Of a stretch of DNA of 64,000 nucleotides, positions 43,039 through 52,741 are shown piece after piece. The notes under the pieces are model-generated. The model searched no databases. It was not told the DNA's origin and worked only from the letters and a program-made list of their open reading frames with translations. A program made the position numbers and the translations under genes. Position 1 is the first letter of the stretch. Every line of letters begins with the position of its first letter. Origin of the DNA: Haliea sp963974125 (lineage in GTDB: Bacteria > Pseudomonadota > Gammaproteobacteria > Pseudomonadales > Halieaceae); the NCBI GenBank assembly GCA_963974125.1, contig CAXBCH010000009.1, forward strand, positions 1 through 64,000, read 5' to 3'.

Positions 43039-44088
43039 ATGATTGAGGTCGATTCGCTGTCGCGCAACTACGGGTCCACCCCGGCGGTAGACAACGTCTC
43101 CTTTGCTATCGGCGCCAACGAGGTGATCGGGCTGCTGGGCCACAACGGCGCCGGCAAGACCACCATCATGCGCATGCTCAGCGGCTTCCTGGAACCTTCG
43201 GCGGGCAGCATCACCATCGCCGGCGTGAGCATGGCGGAACAGGCGCGCGAGGTGCAAATGCAGCTGGGCTACCTGCCGGAGCACCTGCCGGTGTACCCGG
43301 AAATGATGGTGGCGGATTATCTCGAGTATGTCGCCACCCTCAAGGGCATTCCGGCGGCTGAGCGGCACCTGGCCCTGCGCGAGGCCATCGCCGCCACCGA
43401 CCTTGGCGCCCGGGCCCTGGATCCGATCAACCGCCTGTCCCGGGGCCTGCGCCAGCGGGTGGGTGTGGCCCAGGCCATCCTCGGACAACCGCGCCTGCTG
43501 ATCCTGGATGAGCCCACCAACGGCCTGGATCCGGAGCAGACCGGACAGATGCGAGCGCTGCTGCGACGCCTCTCGGAGCGTGCCACCGTGATTCTCTCCA
43601 CCCACATCATGCAGGAGGTGGAAGCAGTCTGTGACCGGGTGCTGGTACTGGCCGCGGGCCGCCTGGTACTGGACCAGCCACTGCAGGCCCTGCGCCAGAG
43701 CCGCACCCTGAAACTGCGCGCCGGGCTGGAACAGCCGGAGCTGGAAACCTGGCTGCGGCGCTTGCCGCAGATCGCCAGCGTCACAGTCAGCAGCGAGCCC
43801 GGTGACGCCGACCAACGAACCTGGCTGCTACAGCTGCGGGCAAGCGCCGACATCGACACCGCCGCCAACAACATCGCCAAGTGCGTCACCGGCGCCGGCG
43901 CCGGCCTCTATCAGCTGCAACCGGTCGTGCAGGACCTGGACAGCATTTTTCGTCGGGCCGCGTTAGGTGGGGCCGCCTCAGGTCGGGCCGCGTTAGGTGG
44001 GGCCGCCTCAGGTCGGGCCGCCTCAGGTGGGGCCGCCTCAGGTGCGGCCGCGTCAGGTGGGGCCACCCATGGCGGAGCCGTGGCATGA
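43039..44088 (+). CDS. ABC transporter ATPase (GldA-like)
   Basis: This gene encodes 349 residues. Walker A GHNGAGKTT (34-42), signature LSRGLRQRVG and Walker B LLILDEPTNGLDP are all present. It matches ATPases paired with GldF/GldG-type membrane proteins. The last 45 residues are a low-complexity Gly/Ala/Arg/Ser tail encoded by eight 15-bp repeats (43951-44070). The stop overlaps the start of the membrane protein gene (ATGA). Confidence 0.93.
   Translation: MIEVDSLSRNYGSTPAVDNVSFAIGANEVIGLLGHNGAGKTTIMRMLSGFLEPSAGSITIAGVSMAEQAREVQMQLGYLPEHLPVYPEMMVADYLEYVATLKGIPAAERHLALREAIAATDLGARALDPINRLSRGLRQRVGVAQAILGQPRLLILDEPTNGLDPEQTGQMRALLRRLSERATVILSTHIMQEVEAVCDRVLVLAAGRLVLDQPLQALRQSRTLKLRAGLEQPELETWLRRLPQIASVTVSSEPGDADQRTWLLQLRASADIDTAANNIAKCVTGAGAGLYQLQPVVQDLDSIFRRAALGGAASGRAALGGAASGRAASGGAASGAAASGGATHGGAVA
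43951..44070. repeat. Eight 15-bp in-frame repeats
   Basis: Units of the form GGTSGGGCCGCSTYA are repeated eight times with small changes and encode a pentapeptide Gly-Arg/Gly-Ala-Ala-Leu/Ser tail at the end of the ABC ATPase. Copy-number change would lengthen or shorten the tail without frameshift. Confidence 0.9.
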
Positions 44089-46916
44089 GCACCAGCAGCG
44101 TCAGCCGCCGGGTGGCACAGAAGGAAATGCGCCTGTTCTTTGGCTCGCCAGTAGCCTGGCTGTTCCTGGCGGTATTTGCCGCGGTCACTCTGTTCATTTT
44201 CTTCTGGGTCGAGTCCTGGTTTGCGCGCAATATCGCCGATGTCAGGCCGCTGTTCGAGTGGATGCCGCTGCTGTTGATTCCGCTCAGCGCCGCCCTGACC
44301 ATGCGCATGTGGAGCGAGGAGCGGCGCACCGGCACGCTGGAGCATGTGTTGATACAGCCCGCCGGTATCTGGCGCTTCGTACTCGGCAAGTTCCGCGCCT
44401 GCTTCAGCCTGCTGCTGGCCCTGCTGGCCACCCTGCCCCTGCCGATCACGGTCAGCCTGATGGCGGATCTGGACTGGGGCCCGGTAGGCGCGGGCTATCT
44501 GGCCACTGCCCTGCTGGGCGCCGCCTATCTCAGCATTGGCCTGTTCGTCTCCTCCCGTACCGACAACCCGATCGTCAGCCTGATCGGGACCGTCGCGGTC
44601 TGCGGCCTGTTCTACCTGCTGGGCAGCAGCACCCTGACCGGCTTCTTCGACGACCGCAGCGGCGAGATTCTGCGGCTGCTGGGCACCGGTTCGCGTTTCG
44701 AGAGCATCAGCCGCGGCGTGCTGGATCTGCGGGACCTGGCCTGGTACCTGGGACTGGTCGCCGGCTTTCTGGCGCTGAATGTCTACAGCCTGGAGCGCGA
44801 GCGCTGGGCCCGGGATGTGCGCAGTGCGCGGCAACGGCGCTGGCGGACAGGGATTGTGCTGCTGCTCGCCAACCTGGTCCTGGCCAATGTCTGGCTGCAG
44901 CGCCTGCCGGGCCTGCGCCTGGACGTCACCGAGGGCCGCCTGTACTCCATCTCCGCACCGACCCGGGACCTGCTGGGGCGGCTGCAGGAGCCGCTGCTGA
45001 TTCGCGGTTACTTCAGTGCCCGCACCCATCCACTGCTGGCACCGCTGGTACCCCAGCTGCGAGACCTGATCCAGGAATATGCCATCGCCGGCGGTGACCG
45101 GGTACGGGTGGAGTTTATCGACCCCACCGAGCACCCGGAGCTGGAGCAGGAGGCCAACGAGCGCTACCAGATGCACGCGACACCGCTGCAGGTCGCCGAC
45201 CGCTACCAGTCCGCCCTGGTAAATGCCTGGTTCCACGTGCTGGTCAGCTATGGCGACGAGTTTGCCACCCTCGGCTTTACCGACCTGATCGATGTTCGCA
45301 CCGCCGGCAACACCGAAGCCGAAGTGCGCCTGCGCAATCCCGAATTCGACCTGACGCGCGCGATCCGGGATGTGCTCCACAGCTACCAGCTCGGCGGCAA
45401 TCTGTTCCAGACCCTGGACCGGCCGGTGGAGCTGGTGGCCTACGCCTCCGACGAGGCGCTGCTGCCAGACCTGCTGCGCAACTACAAACAAGCCATCGTC
45501 AGCCAGCTCGATGAGAAAGTGGCCCAATCCGGGGGCATGTTCAGTTACCGCTTCGTGCAGCCGGAAGCCAATAATGGCGAGGTTGCGCGCCGGCTCGGCG
45601 AGGACTGGGGCTTCCGGCCGATGCTGTCGGCGCTGGACGAGGAGCAGGAGTTCTGGTTTTACCTGACCCTGGAGGACGACCACCAGGTGGTGCAGCTGCC
45701 CACCGAGGAGTTCGATCCGGCGGACTTCGCGCCAATGCTGGATGCGGGCCTCAAGCGCTTCGCCAGCGGCTTTACCCGCACTGTTGCCCTGGTCACCCCG
45801 GAACTCAACGAGCAGATGGCCCGCTATCATCTCGGAGCACCCACCTTCACCAATCTGGAGCAGGCCATCACCCGCGACTACAGCATCCGCCTGGAGGAGC
45901 TGGCCGACGGCCGGGTAGACCCGGGGGCCGATATCCTGGCGGTGGTCGCCCCCCACGAGCTGGATAGCGCGGCACTGTTCGCCATCGACCAGTTCCTGAT
46001 GCGCGGCGGCACCGTGGTGCTGGCAACCTCCCCCTTCAGCGTCGAGCTGACCGCCGGGGAGATGCGGCTGCTGGACTACCGCAGCGGCCTCGACGACTGG
46101 CTTGCGGCCCACGGCGTCAGCATCGACCAAAGCCTGGTGCTGGATCCGCAGAGCGCCGCCTTCCCGGCACCGATAGTGCGCAAGGTCGGCGAGTACGAGT
46201 TCCGCGATGTGCAGATGATCGACTACCCCTACTTCATCGACCTGCGCCCGCCCGGCCTCAACCCGGAGCACCCGGTGACCGCCAATCTGCCCCAGCTGAC
46301 CATGGGCTGGGCCTCGCCGCTTCGCGTCGATCCGCCCCCTGGATTGCGCCTGACCAGCCTGCTGCGCAGCTCGGCGGCGGCCTGGACCTCCACCGGGCGC
46401 GACATCCTGCCGCACCGGGATGGCGGCGACGGGCCCGTGTTCACCCCGGCCGGGGAGCGCGGGCAGGTGCAGCTGGGTGTGGCCCTGGAGGGCCGGTTCC
46501 GCTCCTGGTTCGCGGAACGCAAGCCGCCACCGCTGGCGCATGATGCAGCCGCCGAAGTACGGACCGTGCTGGAACGCTCGCCGGAATCCGCGCGCCTGAT
46601 CGTGTTTGCAGCCAATGACTTCATGGATGACCAGATGCTGAATGCCGTGGTCGCCGCCGCCGGTACCCAGTATCTGGGGCCGCTGGAACTGTTCATGAAC
46701 ACCCTGGAGTGGTCGCTGCAGGATGAGTCCCTGCTGCAAATCCGCTCCCGCGCCCACTTCAACCGCACCCTGCCGCCCATGAGCCGGGACGCGCAGCGAT
46801 TCGTTGAGTACCTGAACTATGGCCTGGCGGTTGCGTGGCTGCTCCTGCTGGCGGCCGTGCACGGCCTGCGCACCCTGCTGCGCAAGCGCCATTATCGCAG
46901 GAGCCTGGGGCTGTGA
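44085..46916 (+). CDS. Fused GldF-GldG ABC membrane protein
   Basis: This gene encodes 943 residues. Residues 1-245 are a six-helix ABC-2 permease (GldF-like), starting QKEMRLFFGSPVAWLFLAVF. A further helix (about 258-278) leads to a large GldG-type extracytoplasmic domain (about 290-900) with a final helix (about 910-930). In many bacteria these two parts are separate genes. It works with the upstream ATPase and the downstream DUF4340 protein. Its transported substrate is unknown, and gliding itself is not implied. Confidence 0.92.
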   Translation: MSTSSVSRRVAQKEMRLFFGSPVAWLFLAVFAAVTLFIFFWVESWFARNIADVRPLFEWMPLLLIPLSAALTMRMWSEERRTGTLEHVLIQPAGIWRFVLGKFRACFSLLLALLATLPLPITVSLMADLDWGPVGAGYLATALLGAAYLSIGLFVSSRTDNPIVSLIGTVAVCGLFYLLGSSTLTGFFDDRSGEILRLLGTGSRFESISRGVLDLRDLAWYLGLVAGFLALNVYSLERERWARDVRSARQRRWRTGIVLLLANLVLANVWLQRLPGLRLDVTEGRLYSISAPTRDLLGRLQEPLLIRGYFSARTHPLLAPLVPQLRDLIQEYAIAGGDRVRVEFIDPTEHPELEQEANERYQMHATPLQVADRYQSALVNAWFHVLVSYGDEFATLGFTDLIDVRTAGNTEAEVRLRNPEFDLTRAIRDVLHSYQLGGNLFQTLDRPVELVAYASDEALLPDLLRNYKQAIVSQLDEKVAQSGGMFSYRFVQPEANNGEVARRLGEDWGFRPMLSALDEEQEFWFYLTLEDDHQVVQLPTEEFDPADFAPMLDAGLKRFASGFTRTVALVTPELNEQMARYHLGAPTFTNLEQAITRDYSIRLEELADGRVDPGADILAVVAPHELDSAALFAIDQFLMRGGTVVLATSPFSVELTAGEMRLLDYRSGLDDWLAAHGVSIDQSLVLDPQSAAFPAPIVRKVGEYEFRDVQMIDYPYFIDLRPPGLNPEHPVTANLPQLTMGWASPLRVDPPPGLRLTSLLRSSAAAWTSTGRDILPHRDGGDGPVFTPAGERGQVQLGVALEGRFRSWFAERKPPPLAHDAAAEVRTVLERSPESARLIVFAANDFMDDQMLNAVVAAAGTQYLGPLELFMNTLEWSLQDESLLQIRSRAHFNRTLPPMSRDAQRFVEYLNYGLAVAWLLLLAAVHGLRTLLRKRHYRRSLGL

Positions 46917-47812
46917 ACCGCCTCAACAGCGTCCTGCTGCTGGTACTGATGATCCAGGTTTTCCTGGCCGCCGTGGTCTACTGGCCGCAGCAAGAGGAGC
47001 TTGTGGCGAACCCCGCGGAACCCCTGCTGGCAATTGACCGCGCCGCCGTTGCCGGTATCCAGCTGGCGGATGACCAGGGCAACGAGGCCTTGTTGCAACG
47101 CATCGCTGGACGCTGGCAGCTGCCGGCCCGGCAGGACCTGCCCGCGGACACAGCCCTGGTCGAGCGCCTGCTGCGGGTGCTCACGGAAGAGTGGCACGGC
47201 TATCCGGTCGCCACCAGTGTTGCCGCCCGGCAGCGCTTTGAGGTCGCCAGCTACCGCTTCCAGCGCCGCGTGACCCTGCTCGGCGACGACGACGCGCAAC
47301 TGGGCACGGTGTACCTGGGTACCGCGCCCGCCTTTCGCCGCATCCACGCGCGCAGTGATGTCGATGAGGCGATCTACAGCATCGCTTTCAACAGCTTTGA
47401 GGCACCGGCCCATGATGCGGGCTGGCTGGACCGGCGCCTGCTGCAGGTCCAGGCACCGCGCCGCATTGAGGGTGCCGGCTTTGCCCTGGCACAAACGGAC
47501 AGCGGCGAGTGGCGCGCCGCCAACGGCGCCACGCCAGAGCCGCGGGAGCTGGAAGCACTGCTGGTCTCACTGGCCAACCTGCAGGTGGACGGGATCGCCA
47601 GCGAAGACCAGCAGCGCAGCCTGGCTGCAGCGAAACCGGCCTTCAACGTCCGCGCTGTGGCGGCGGCGGACAAGCGGAACCTCGACTTCTATCAGCTTGA
47701 GGGGGAGCACTTTGTCCACGATCCGCGCCACGACCTGTTTTTCACCGTCAGTGCCTACGATTTCGACCGCCTGCACACACTGGATCCGGCGCGGCTGAAC
47801 GGCAGGCCATGA
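46913..47812 (+). CDS. DUF4340 domain protein
   Basis: This gene encodes 299 residues starting at a GTG that overlaps the preceding stop (GTGA). One N-terminal membrane helix (VLLLVLMIQVFLAAVVYW) anchors a beta-rich periplasmic DUF4340 domain. DUF4340 genes regularly follow GldF/GldG genes, as here. The role is presumably structural within the complex. Confidence 0.9.
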   Translation: MNRLNSVLLLVLMIQVFLAAVVYWPQQEELVANPAEPLLAIDRAAVAGIQLADDQGNEALLQRIAGRWQLPARQDLPADTALVERLLRVLTEEWHGYPVATSVAARQRFEVASYRFQRRVTLLGDDDAQLGTVYLGTAPAFRRIHARSDVDEAIYSIAFNSFEAPAHDAGWLDRRLLQVQAPRRIEGAGFALAQTDSGEWRAANGATPEPRELEALLVSLANLQVDGIASEDQQRSLAAAKPAFNVRAVAAADKRNLDFYQLEGEHFVHDPRHDLFFTVSAYDFDRLHTLDPARLNGRP

Positions 47813-48690
47813 GCAGCACCTCGCAGTGGCCGCTGCCGACCCAGGGCATACGCTTCCTGACCCCGGCGTTCATGCTGGAGCAGCTGCACCGCCACCCACT
47901 CACCCGGGACTGCTATCCGACGGCCATGGGCTACTATCCGCAGGCTGCCGGGCACCGCATGCGGCGGCCGCGCCACGACGACAACCTGCTGCTGTACTGT
48001 GTTGACGGCCGGGGACGACTGCGCATCGACGGCCAGCGCCAGGATATCGGGCCCGGCGACCTGATCCTGCTGCCCCAGGGCCTGGGCCACAGCTACAGCG
48101 CTGACCCGGAACATCCCTGGAGCCTGTACTGGATCCACTTCCAGGGGATCAGCAGCAGGATTTTCATGGAGTACCTCGGCTACCGGGAGGGCAAGGCGGT
48201 GGTGCACGCGGGCATCGCTCCCGGACTCATCGCCGCCTTCCACACCCTGCTGGCGGTCAACCGCACCGGCTACAGCAGCAGCGCCTTCATCAACGCCGCC
48301 AACCAGTGCCGGCACCTGTTTACCCAGATCGTGCTGGAAACCAACCGCCAGCGCGCCACCCACACGGCGGGACTCGATCTCGAGGCGATCCAGGGCATCA
48401 TGCAGGACCGCATCCACGGCAGCCTGGAACTGGAGGAACTGGCCGCGATCGCACACCTGTCCAAGTACCACTTTGCCAGCCGCTACAAGGCCCTGACCGG
48501 CTACTCGCCGATCAAGCACTTCCTGCACATGAAAATCGAGTACGCCTGCCAGCTCCTGGACAGCACGGACCTGAGTGTGAAAGCCATCGCGGCTGCCGTG
48601 GGTTACGGGGATGCGCTCTATTTCTCGCGCCTGTTCCGGCAAACCCTGGGGCTGTCGCCGCGGGCCTACCGCAGCTCGGTGCGCAAATAA
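47809..48690 (+). CDS. AraC-family regulator
   Basis: This gene encodes 293 residues. An N-terminal cupin (GRLRIDGQRQDIGPGDLILLPQGLGHSY) and a C-terminal double helix-turn-helix (ELEELAAIAHLSKYHFASRYK and VKAIAAAVGYGDALYFSRLFR) are present. It overlaps the DUF4340 gene by 4 bases, so it is the last gene of the Gld-type operon. It probably senses a sugar-like ligand. Its target is not visible. Confidence 0.93.
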   Translation: MSSTSQWPLPTQGIRFLTPAFMLEQLHRHPLTRDCYPTAMGYYPQAAGHRMRRPRHDDNLLLYCVDGRGRLRIDGQRQDIGPGDLILLPQGLGHSYSADPEHPWSLYWIHFQGISSRIFMEYLGYREGKAVVHAGIAPGLIAAFHTLLAVNRTGYSSSAFINAANQCRHLFTQIVLETNRQRATHTAGLDLEAIQGIMQDRIHGSLELEELAAIAHLSKYHFASRYKALTGYSPIKHFLHMKIEYACQLLDSTDLSVKAIAAAVGYGDALYFSRLFRQTLGLSPRAYRSSVRK

Positions 48691-48718
48691 CAGTCTGCCA
48701 CCCAGCGGCGGGCCGTGG

Positions 48719-49693
48719 TCAGCGCGCGTAGACCTCGGGATTCACACAGTGGGGCATGGGCTGCCCCTGCAGGGCGGCGATCGCGTTGGCGGCGGCGATA
48801 TCCGCCATCCGCGCCCGGGTCCGGGTCGTGGCGCTGCCGATGTGCGGCGCCAGCACCACGTTTGGCAGTGCCAGCAGCGGATTGTCCGTCGGCACCGGCT
48901 CCTCGGCAAAGACATCGACACCGGCGGCATACAGCGCGCCACTGGCCAGCGCCGCCGCCAGTGCCGGTTCATCGACAATGCCGCCGCGCGCGGTATTCAC
49001 CAGCACCGCTCCCGGCTTCATCGCGGCGATTTCCGCGGCCCCGAGCAAGCCCCGGGTATCCGCGGTCAGGGCGAGGTGCACGCTGACGAAATCACTGCGC
49101 GCCAGCAGCGCCTCCAGAGGGAGCTGCTCGACCCCGGGGATGTCCTTGGGACTGCGGTTCCAGCCCACCACCTCCATGCCGAAAGCCGCGGCGCGACGGG
49201 CCACGGCCTGGCCGATGTCACCGAGCCCGATCACGCCGAGCGTGGCGCCACTGACATCCTTGCCGGTGAAGAAGTCCGGCGACCAGCGGTTCTCCCGCCG
49301 CCACTCTCCCCGGCGCACAAAATGGTCCGCCTCGACGATACGACGGGCGGCGGCCAGCAGCAGGGCGAAGGCCGTGTCGGCGGTGGTATCCGTCAGCACC
49401 CCCGGGGTGTGCCCCAGGGGGATGCCGCGAGCGGTGAGCGCAGCGACATCGACGTGGTCTACACCCGCCGACATGCTGGAGACGAACTGCAGGTCGGGCA
49501 TCGCGTCCAGCAACTCGCGGTCAATCCGGTCCGTCAGCAGGCAGACCAGGCCCTCGCAGCCCGCAAGTTCCTCGCGCAGGGACGCCGCCGGCAGCAGGCC
49601 CGGACCCAGCCACACGTTCACGGCGCAATGCTCCGACAGCTCGTGGATGCGGCGGCCGGGGAGTTCGTGGGTAACAAACACTTTTCTGTTCAT
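48719..49693 (-). CDS. D-2-hydroxyacid dehydrogenase
   Basis: This gene encodes 324 residues. The NAD-binding motif GLGDIGQAVA, the catalytic Arg (NTARGGIVDE), Glu and His (APHIGSAT) are all present. It is closest in layout to glyoxylate/hydroxypyruvate reductases. Substrate specificity is not determined. The start at 49693 follows a second ATG at 49705. Confidence 0.93.
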   Translation of the reverse strand: MNRKVFVTHELPGRRIHELSEHCAVNVWLGPGLLPAASLREELAGCEGLVCLLTDRIDRELLDAMPDLQFVSSMSAGVDHVDVAALTARGIPLGHTPGVLTDTTADTAFALLLAAARRIVEADHFVRRGEWRRENRWSPDFFTGKDVSGATLGVIGLGDIGQAVARRAAAFGMEVVGWNRSPKDIPGVEQLPLEALLARSDFVSVHLALTADTRGLLGAAEIAAMKPGAVLVNTARGGIVDEPALAAALASGALYAAGVDVFAEEPVPTDNPLLALPNVVLAPHIGSATTRTRARMADIAAANAIAALQGQPMPHCVNPEVYAR

Positions 49694-49858
49694 GGCGTCG
49701 AGCATACCGCAATCCCGGTGACCGGCAACAGGCAAGCGGCGGTTTCTGCGGACCGGCAATCGGATTAAGATGTGCGCCTGTGCCGGGGAACACACACCCC
49801 TCCCGGCAGTCGAAGCCTCCTGCCACCGCAGATCCGACTTTACCTGACAGGCCCGAAC

Positions 49859-50554
49859 ATGAATGACAGCAGTGTTGCACTGAATGGCGACCTTTCCCGG
49901 CATGTGGTCGTGGACACACAGTCCATGGACTGGACGCCCAGTCCCGGCGGCCACGTATTGCGCAAGCGCCTGCACCGGGTGGGACAGGCGGAGTCCGGCC
50001 AGGTTACCTCCCTGGTACGCTACGAGCCGGGCGCGCAGTTCCCCGCCCACGACCACCCCCAGGGCGAGGAGATCCTGGTCCTGGAAGGGATCTTCTCGGA
50101 CGAGCACGGCGACTGGCCGGCCGGCACCTACCTGCTCAACCCGGAGGGATTTCGCCACGCGCCGTTTTCCCGCGATGGCTGCCTGCTGTTCGTGAAGCTG
50201 CGGCAGTACCCGGGTGCGGACCGGGAGCATGTGGTGGTGGATACCGCGGCCCGGCCCTGGCAGTCGTCGGTGCGCAAGAATACCAGCTGGAAAAAACTCT
50301 ACGCCCAGGAGCCCTACACCGACTTCATGCGCCTGGAAAGCTGGGACACGCCCGCCGCCATCGGCCAGATCAACTTCCCCCAGGGGGCGGAGATTCTGGT
50401 GCTGAAGGGCAGCTTCAGCGACGACCGGGGCCACTACCGCACCCACTGCTGGCTGCGCATCCCCGCCGGCGGCTCCATTCACCCGACCAGCAACGAATAC
50501 TGCGAGCTCTACATCAAGGAGGGCGGCTTCGGCTACCTGCGCAGCGCGGCCTGA
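49859..50554 (+). CDS. ChrR-like double-cupin protein
   Basis: This gene encodes 231 residues with two cupin units. The first has AHDHPQGEEILVLEGIFSDE, the metal motif of the ChrR anti-sigma cupin family, and YLLNPEGFRHAP. The second unit (INFPQGAEILVLKGSFSDD) lacks the His pair. No sigma-factor gene is adjacent and the anti-sigma N-terminal zinc domain is missing, so this is a stand-alone cupin, not a complete ChrR. Confidence 0.88.
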   Translation: MNDSSVALNGDLSRHVVVDTQSMDWTPSPGGHVLRKRLHRVGQAESGQVTSLVRYEPGAQFPAHDHPQGEEILVLEGIFSDEHGDWPAGTYLLNPEGFRHAPFSRDGCLLFVKLRQYPGADREHVVVDTAARPWQSSVRKNTSWKKLYAQEPYTDFMRLESWDTPAAIGQINFPQGAEILVLKGSFSDDRGHYRTHCWLRIPAGGSIHPTSNEYCELYIKEGGFGYLRSAA

Positions 50555-50572
50555 CCCGGCTACAGGGTCAGG
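50550..50572. terminator. Bidirectional hairpin over two stop codons
   Basis: CCTGACCC and GGGTCAGG form a perfect 8-bp stem with a 7-base loop. The left arm contains the stop of the cupin gene and the loop contains the stop of the convergent SDR gene. It lacks U-tracts. It could terminate both transcripts. Confidence 0.6.
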
Positions 50573-51324
50573 CCACCGTCGACGACAATGCACTCGCCGT
50601 TGGTGTAGCTGGACGCATCCGAGACCAGGTACAGCACCGCGCCGGCCATCTCCTCCGGCTCGGCGTGGCGCTGCATGGGGATTTTCTCGATGGCAGCCTG
50701 GTAGATCTCGTCATTGCTGAACAGGGCACCGGCAAACCTGGTTTTGGTAAGCCCCGGCAGCAAGGCATTGCAGCGGATACCGAAGCCGCCGCACTCTTTC
50801 GCAAACACCTTGGTCATGTTGACTACCGCGGCCTTGGTAATCGAGTAGATCCCCTGCATGGGACCGGGCTGCAGCGCATTGACCGAGGCGGTGTTGACGA
50901 TGGCACCGCGGCCCTGCTCCCGCATCAGCTTGCCGGCTTCGACCGACATGAAGAAGTAGCCGCGGATGTTGACGTCCACGGTTTTCTGGAAGGCGGCGAG
51001 ATCGGTGTCCAGCACATGCCCGAAGTAGGGGTTGGCGGCGCCGTTGTTGACGCAGATATCCAGCCGCCCATGAGCACTGCGGATGTGCTCGAACAATGCC
51101 TGGATGGCAGCCATGTCACCGACATTGCAGGCGCACGCTTCGGCACTGCCGCCACTGGCACGGATGGCATCCGCCACCGGCTCACAGCCCTCCAGTTTGC
51201 GACTGGATACGATCACATGCGCGCCCTGCTCCGCCAGCAGGCGTGCAATGGCTTCGCCGATACCGCGACTGGCGCCGCTCACCAGGGCGATGCGCCCATT
51301 CAGGTCAAACAATTTGGTGGTCAT
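50560..51324 (-). CDS. Short-chain dehydrogenase/reductase
   Basis: This gene encodes 254 residues. SGASRGIGEAIA (cofactor), NNGAAN, catalytic Ser (NTASVN) and YSITKAA are present, with the C-terminal CIVVDGGLTL typical of FabG-like SDRs. Its start overlaps the end of the MFS transporter gene by 20 bases, so the two form an operon. Confidence 0.94.
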   Translation of the reverse strand: MTTKLFDLNGRIALVSGASRGIGEAIARLLAEQGAHVIVSSRKLEGCEPVADAIRASGGSAEACACNVGDMAAIQALFEHIRSAHGRLDICVNNGAANPYFGHVLDTDLAAFQKTVDVNIRGYFFMSVEAGKLMREQGRGAIVNTASVNALQPGPMQGIYSITKAAVVNMTKVFAKECGGFGIRCNALLPGLTKTRFAGALFSNDEIYQAAIEKIPMQRHAEPEEMAGAVLYLVSDASSYTNGECIVVDGGLTL

Positions 51325-52540
51325 GCTCAGGGTTCTCCTTGTGTCGTTCCTGCGTGTCTGCCGACGTGGCAGGTGCGGCGGGAAGCCGCGTGGGTGGCGG
51401 CCCCAGGGTCCAGGCCAGATAAAACAGCACCAGCACGATACACCCCAGCCAGGCCCCGACATAGCCGAACAGCGTCAGATTGGCACCCGCCAGCAGCGGC
51501 CCCAGGACCCGGCCCCAGGAGGCGGCAGAGGCCGTTGTGCCGAGCATCTGCCCGCGCAGCTGGTGGCAGGTGCGCTGGCTGGTAATGGTGTTGAGCAGGG
51601 GCATGCACAGGGTTGCACCGGACATGGCGAGATACAGTGCCGCCAGCATCCACGGCATGCTGGCCGCGAACACCGCCAGCCACAGGCCGAGCATCAGGCT
51701 GGCAACGCAGATCCGCAACAATCGCCACTCCCCTGCCAGCCGCACCAGCGGCCCCAGCAATCCGCCCTGCAGCAGCACCATGATCGCACCCTGGACGCCG
51801 AACACGATCCCCACCTGCCGCGCACCCCAACCCAGCAGATCCCCCAGCCACAGCGGAGCCAGGTAGGTCACGGAGCTGATCGCCGCTGCGTGCAGCACGT
51901 ACTGCAGCACCAGCATGCGGCTCTCGGTCTGTCGCAGCATGGTCCAGGTGGAAGCGCGAGAACCGTCGCGCTGCTGGCGCAGATTGGCGGCGCGCCGCTC
52001 GGCGGGGACTGACTCCGGCAGGAACAGGGCCGCCGCGGCAATGGCCAACAGCGACATGCCGCCGGCCACCAGGCAGGGCAGGGTGAAGCTGCCGCTGTCC
52101 CCGGCCAGCAGCCCTCCCAGCAGCGGTCCCAGTATCAGGCCCAGGCCAAAGGCCGCGCCAATCATGCCCATGCCTTTGGCACGTTTCTCGGGGGAGGTGA
52201 TGTCGCTCATCATCGCGGATGCCACGCCGAGGTTGCCCGCCATGACGCCGGCAAAGGCCCGCGCCGCAAAAATCATCCACAACTGCGTCGCCAGTCCCAG
52301 CATCACATAGGATACGGCCGCGCCCCCCAGGCACAGCATGATCACCGGCTTGCGCCCCAGTCGGTCGGACAGCCGGCCCCAGAAAGGACCGGATATCCCG
52401 GCAAAGGCGGCATAGGTGACGATAATGAGAGCGATGTCGATCTTGTCGGCCCCCAGCTGCGGGGACAGAAACGGCAGGATGGGAATGACAATGCCGAACC
52501 CGATCAGGTCCAGCAGGACAACACCGAACAGGATCGGCAT
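51305..52540 (-). CDS. MFS transporter, TetA-like
   Basis: This gene encodes 411 residues with twelve predicted membrane helices. LLDLIGFGIVIPILP and the loop-2 motif GRLSDRLGRKPVIML are typical of the DHA1/TetA-like drug:H+ antiporter group. Motif C appears as GAAFGLGLILGPLLGG. It is followed by the SDR gene in the same transcript. Whether it exports a drug or a metabolite is not known. Confidence 0.93.
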   Translation of the reverse strand: MPILFGVVLLDLIGFGIVIPILPFLSPQLGADKIDIALIIVTYAAFAGISGPFWGRLSDRLGRKPVIMLCLGGAAVSYVMLGLATQLWMIFAARAFAGVMAGNLGVASAMMSDITSPEKRAKGMGMIGAAFGLGLILGPLLGGLLAGDSGSFTLPCLVAGGMSLLAIAAAALFLPESVPAERRAANLRQQRDGSRASTWTMLRQTESRMLVLQYVLHAAAISSVTYLAPLWLGDLLGWGARQVGIVFGVQGAIMVLLQGGLLGPLVRLAGEWRLLRICVASLMLGLWLAVFAASMPWMLAALYLAMSGATLCMPLLNTITSQRTCHQLRGQMLGTTASAASWGRVLGPLLAGANLTLFGYVGAWLGCIVLVLFYLAWTLGPPPTRLPAAPATSADTQERHKENPEHDHQIV

Positions 52541-52741
52541 CAGCCGGCGGTCAGGAACGAGCCGCTGGCGATGGAGGCGCCGCTGATACCGACAATGATG
52601 CGCTCTGCCATGCCCTGCCCTGCCCCGCGAAAAGACCCTGCACTTTACCAGCACGACGGCCGGATTTCACTGCCCGACAGGCGTCACCGGGGCTCTGCTG
52701 TAGTAAGCTTGCGGGCAGGCAACGACAGAAGCCGGACAACC

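Noticed and set aside
43911..46892. A 993-codon open frame on the minus strand
   Set aside because: It is opposite to the GldF-GldG fusion, has typical high-GC antisense composition and no domain pattern.
49859..50554. A ChrR anti-sigma factor with sigma partner
   Set aside because: The zinc-binding anti-sigma N-terminus is absent and no ECF sigma gene is adjacent.
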